Assembly: GCA_008682415.1 (NCBI GenBank)
Contig: VANK01000002.1
Span: forward strand, 186,001 to 250,000
Length of the DNA: 64,000 nt
Direction: 5' to 3'
Source: Acidobacteria bacterium AB60
GTDB lineage: Bacteria > Acidobacteriota > Terriglobia > Terriglobales > Acidobacteriaceae
The position numbers and the translations under genes are program-made. The stretch's first letter is position 1, and each line of letters begins with the position of its first letter. The notes under the pieces are model-generated. The model made no database searches and was not told where the DNA came from. It was given only the letters and a program-made list of their open reading frames with translations. Below, one piece after another: positions 62,262 to 64,000 of the stretch.

Positions 62262-63682
62262 ACGCCTTCTATCCCCTCCTTTCGCACCTCTCCGCCCAGG
62301 CCACCGGAGCCCTCATCTCCGCCGTCTGGCAGGGAGCGCTTCTCGCCGCCTTGGTCGGCGTCATCCTCCGCGTCTTCCCCGGCCTCAGCGCCGCAGCCCG
62401 CTCCGTCATCTGGTTCAACGTCTTCATCCTCCTGGCCCTGCTGCACCTCATCGCCCTCTCGCCGGCGCCCTTTGCCCTCGGAGACAGCGCAGCGCCGCAC
62501 CTCGCCTCTCACGCCTTGCAGCTTGACGCCCGCTGGAGCCTTGTCGTCGCCGCGCTCTGGCTCGGCCTGTCCCTCGTCCGTGCCGTCCAGCTCGTCGTCA
62601 GTGCTCTCCACCTGCACGCCCTCGCCGGTCGGGCCATCCCTGTCGACGCCGACCCTTACCTGAACCCGCTCCTGCTCGCCCCCTTCCGCCGCCGCGTTCA
62701 GCTCTGCGCCTCGGCAGAGGTCGCCCGTCCCAGCGTCCTCGGCTTCTTCCGCCCCCGCATCCTGGTTCCTCCGCAGGTCCTCGAGAACCTCTCCCCAACG
62801 GAGTTGCGCCAGGTCGTCATCCACGAGATGGAGCACCTCCGCCGCGGCGATGACTGGACCAACCTGCTCCAGAAACTAGCGCTCGTCGTCTTCCCGCTCA
62901 ACCCGGCCCTGCTCTGGGTCGAGCGCCAGCTCTGCACCGAACGCGAACTGGCCTGCGACGACCGCGTCCTCCGCTCCGGATCCGGTCGTAAAGCCTATGC
63001 GCTCTGCCTCACCCATCTCGCCGAGTTCTCCCTCATTCAGAAGGGCTTCTCCCTCGTCCTGGGAGCCTGGGAGCGCCGCCCCGAGCTGGTGCGCCGCGTC
63101 CATCGCATCCTGAGCCAGCCGGTGCGCACCATGGGCCGCAAGCCCGCCCTCGCCCTCACCGGAGCCGTCCTCTCCGGCCTCTTCGCCGGAGCCCTCACCC
63201 TCGCCCACGCCCCGCAGTTGGTCGGATTTGTTTCCGCCTCCGCCCCTGCGCAGACCGCGCAGCTGCCCTCCGGCGTCGACACCGTGAGCGGACCCACCCT
63301 CATCTCCAACACCGGCAGCGGCGAGATCCGCGCCGTCAACGCCGTCCTGCGCACCGGGGCGACTCAGTCCTCGGGCACCGCCTACGCCCGCAACATCGCC
63401 CTCAAAGCGCGGCCGTCCAAGACTGCCCTGCCCTGCCCCATCAAGCTCGCGCACAAGCACCGCAAGCTGCCCAACCTCCAGCCGGAACGGCTCGCCGCTC
63501 TGCGCACGCCTCCGGCGCCCGCCCCTGCCGACACCACAGCCTTCTTGGTCGTCGCGCAGACCGCGACCCAGGACGCCGCCTTCAACACGCTCGCGCACAT
63601 CCGTCAGCCGCATCGCATCATCGCCGTCTCCGCCGTCTACCTCGTGCGGACCCCGGCCGGCTGGGTAATCATCCAGATCTAA
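62258..63682 (+). CDS. M56-family membrane metallopeptidase (BlaR1-like, no penicillin-binding sensor)
   Basis: A 474-residue membrane protein starting at a GTG that overlaps the repressor stop. Several N-terminal helices (for example VWQGALLAALVGVILRVF and SVIWFNVFILLALLHLI) lead to the zinc peptidase motif HEMEH (189-193) and the third ligand in CTERELACDD. Another helix (ALALTGAVLSGLFAGALTLA) follows, and the C-terminal 140 residues are periplasmic and unlike the penicillin-binding sensor of BlaR1. It should sense an envelope signal and trigger cleavage of the repressor; the ligand is unknown. Confidence 0.88.
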   Translation: MNAFYPLLSHLSAQATGALISAVWQGALLAALVGVILRVFPGLSAAARSVIWFNVFILLALLHLIALSPAPFALGDSAAPHLASHALQLDARWSLVVAALWLGLSLVRAVQLVVSALHLHALAGRAIPVDADPYLNPLLLAPFRRRVQLCASAEVARPSVLGFFRPRILVPPQVLENLSPTELRQVVIHEMEHLRRGDDWTNLLQKLALVVFPLNPALLWVERQLCTERELACDDRVLRSGSGRKAYALCLTHLAEFSLIQKGFSLVLGAWERRPELVRRVHRILSQPVRTMGRKPALALTGAVLSGLFAGALTLAHAPQLVGFVSASAPAQTAQLPSGVDTVSGPTLISNTGSGEIRAVNAVLRTGATQSSGTAYARNIALKARPSKTALPCPIKLAHKHRKLPNLQPERLAALRTPPAPAPADTTAFLVVAQTATQDAAFNTLAHIRQPHRIIAVSAVYLVRTPAGWVIIQI

Positions 63683-63728
63683 ACCAGGCTTCAGAAACAT
63701 ACGACCTGACATTCGGGAGAAATGACTT

Positions 63729-64000
63729 ATGACTCAACCAACTAATCATTTAGTAGGAATCACCAGGAAACTCGCTGCACCCGCCGCCATCGCCGGCGCC
63801 TTCGCTCTCGGCGCGGCCATGTTCGCCGGGCACGGCGGCGTCCACGCCGCGGCCGCCGCCGGCATGCCCCTCGATGACAACAGCGTCTCCGCCCTCACCT
63901 CGCTCGATCACGCCATGGAGGCCGTGGCCTCCAAAGTTACGCCGGCCGTCGTCAACGTGGCCGTCACCTCCCGCGTGAACCCTGCCGACATGAGTGATCC
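63729..64000 (+). CDS. HtrA/Deg-type periplasmic serine protease, N-terminus only
   Basis: The first 90 residues are visible before the window ends. A signal peptide or anchor (LAAPAAIAGAFALGAAMFAG) is followed by AVASKVTPAVVNVAVTS, the typical opening of the trypsin-like domain in Do/DegQ proteases. The catalytic triad and PDZ domains lie outside. GGGAG precedes the ATG. The gene lies 46 bases after the M56 gene, so the operon couples a repressor, an envelope sensor and a periplasmic quality-control protease. An AACTAAT..TTTAGT box overlaps codons 4-9. Confidence 0.72.
   Translation, partial: MTQPTNHLVGITRKLAAPAAIAGAFALGAAMFAGHGGVHAAAAAGMPLDDNSVSALTSLDHAMEAVASKVTPAVVNVAVTSRVNPADMSD
63740..63755. 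promoter_or_regulatory. AACTAA-type box inside the protease start
   Basis: ACTAA (63741-63745) and TTAGT (63750-63754) form an inverted repeat around TCAT. It shares AACTAAT with the repeat at 61758 upstream of the BlaI-like gene. It lies within the coding sequence, 12 bases after the ATG, where a bound repressor could act as a roadblock. Confidence 0.4.

Noticed and set aside
1..64000. CRISPR arrays, tRNA or rRNA genes, insertion sequences, prophage
   Set aside because: I saw no regularly spaced long repeats, no tRNA-like T-loop sequences with matching stems, no rRNA sequence and no transposase, integrase or phage structural proteins. A tRNAscan or Infernal run would be decisive.

Overview
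This 64 kb window is chromosomal DNA from a GC-rich, didermic heterotroph. It is most likely an acidobacterium (Terriglobia/Acidobacteriaceae-like). The placement is inferred from a 1338-residue Oar/CarboxypepD-type TonB-dependent receptor, ATPase-less MacB-type permeases in tandem, a beta-propeller hybrid sensor kinase, a Ku protein, a double-length ThyX-like protein and short extragenic hairpin repeats. I found no rRNA, tRNA, CRISPR array, transposase or phage gene. Codons strongly prefer G or C in the third position, so nearly every real gene casts long spurious antisense ORFs.

Layout. 0-9.2 kb (minus strand): the start of a TPR lipoprotein, a repeat-bearing spacer, a MoxR-like AAA ATPase plus VWA-domain pair joined by an octamer tandem repeat, a seven-haem cytochrome overlapping a TPR protein, ribose-5-phosphate isomerase A, and an OmpR/EnvZ-type two-component pair. 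9.4-15.9 kb: a large Orn/Lys/Arg decarboxylase convergent with the TonB-dependent receptor across a shared bidirectional terminator. 16.1-27.6 kb (minus strand): one compact operon for purine and ureide breakdown. In transcription order it encodes allantoinase, allantoate amidohydrolase, ureidoglycine aminohydrolase, ureidoglycolate amidohydrolase, three xanthine dehydrogenase subunits, OHCU decarboxylase, 5-hydroxyisourate hydrolase, urate oxidase and an APC permease. Together these would turn xanthine into glyoxylate, CO2 and ammonia without making urea.

27.7-40.3 kb: a single-domain receiver, a DUF2071 protein, a two-fold ThyX-like protein, three MacB/FtsX-type permeases (two are tandem copies with a gene-conversion-like block), a propeller histidine kinase with its NarL-type regulator and a small secreted protein, and a crotonase. 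40.3-48.5 kb: DUF503, ThrS, TspO, a methyltransferase, Ku, a UbiA-family prenyltransferase, a small CxxC protein, a short-chain dehydrogenase and a cold-shock protein. 48.7-54.3 kb: a PLP decarboxylase in line with galactose mutarotase and galactokinase, then a short alpha-glucan phosphorylase. 54.8-60.9 kb: a complete tripartite RND efflux operon. 60.9-64 kb: a HugZ-like FMN/haem protein, then a BlaI repressor, an M56 membrane peptidase and the start of an HtrA/Deg-type serine protease, with related AACTAA boxes in the promoter and at the protease start.

No single unprecedented system stands out. The best leads are the plant-type ureide route in one operon, the split catalytic motif in the double ThyX-like protein, the octamer repeat that contains a stop codon, the gene-conversion block in the permeases, the putative G-tract/hairpin leader of an uncharacterised CxxC protein, and the boxes around the BlaI/M56/HtrA cluster.
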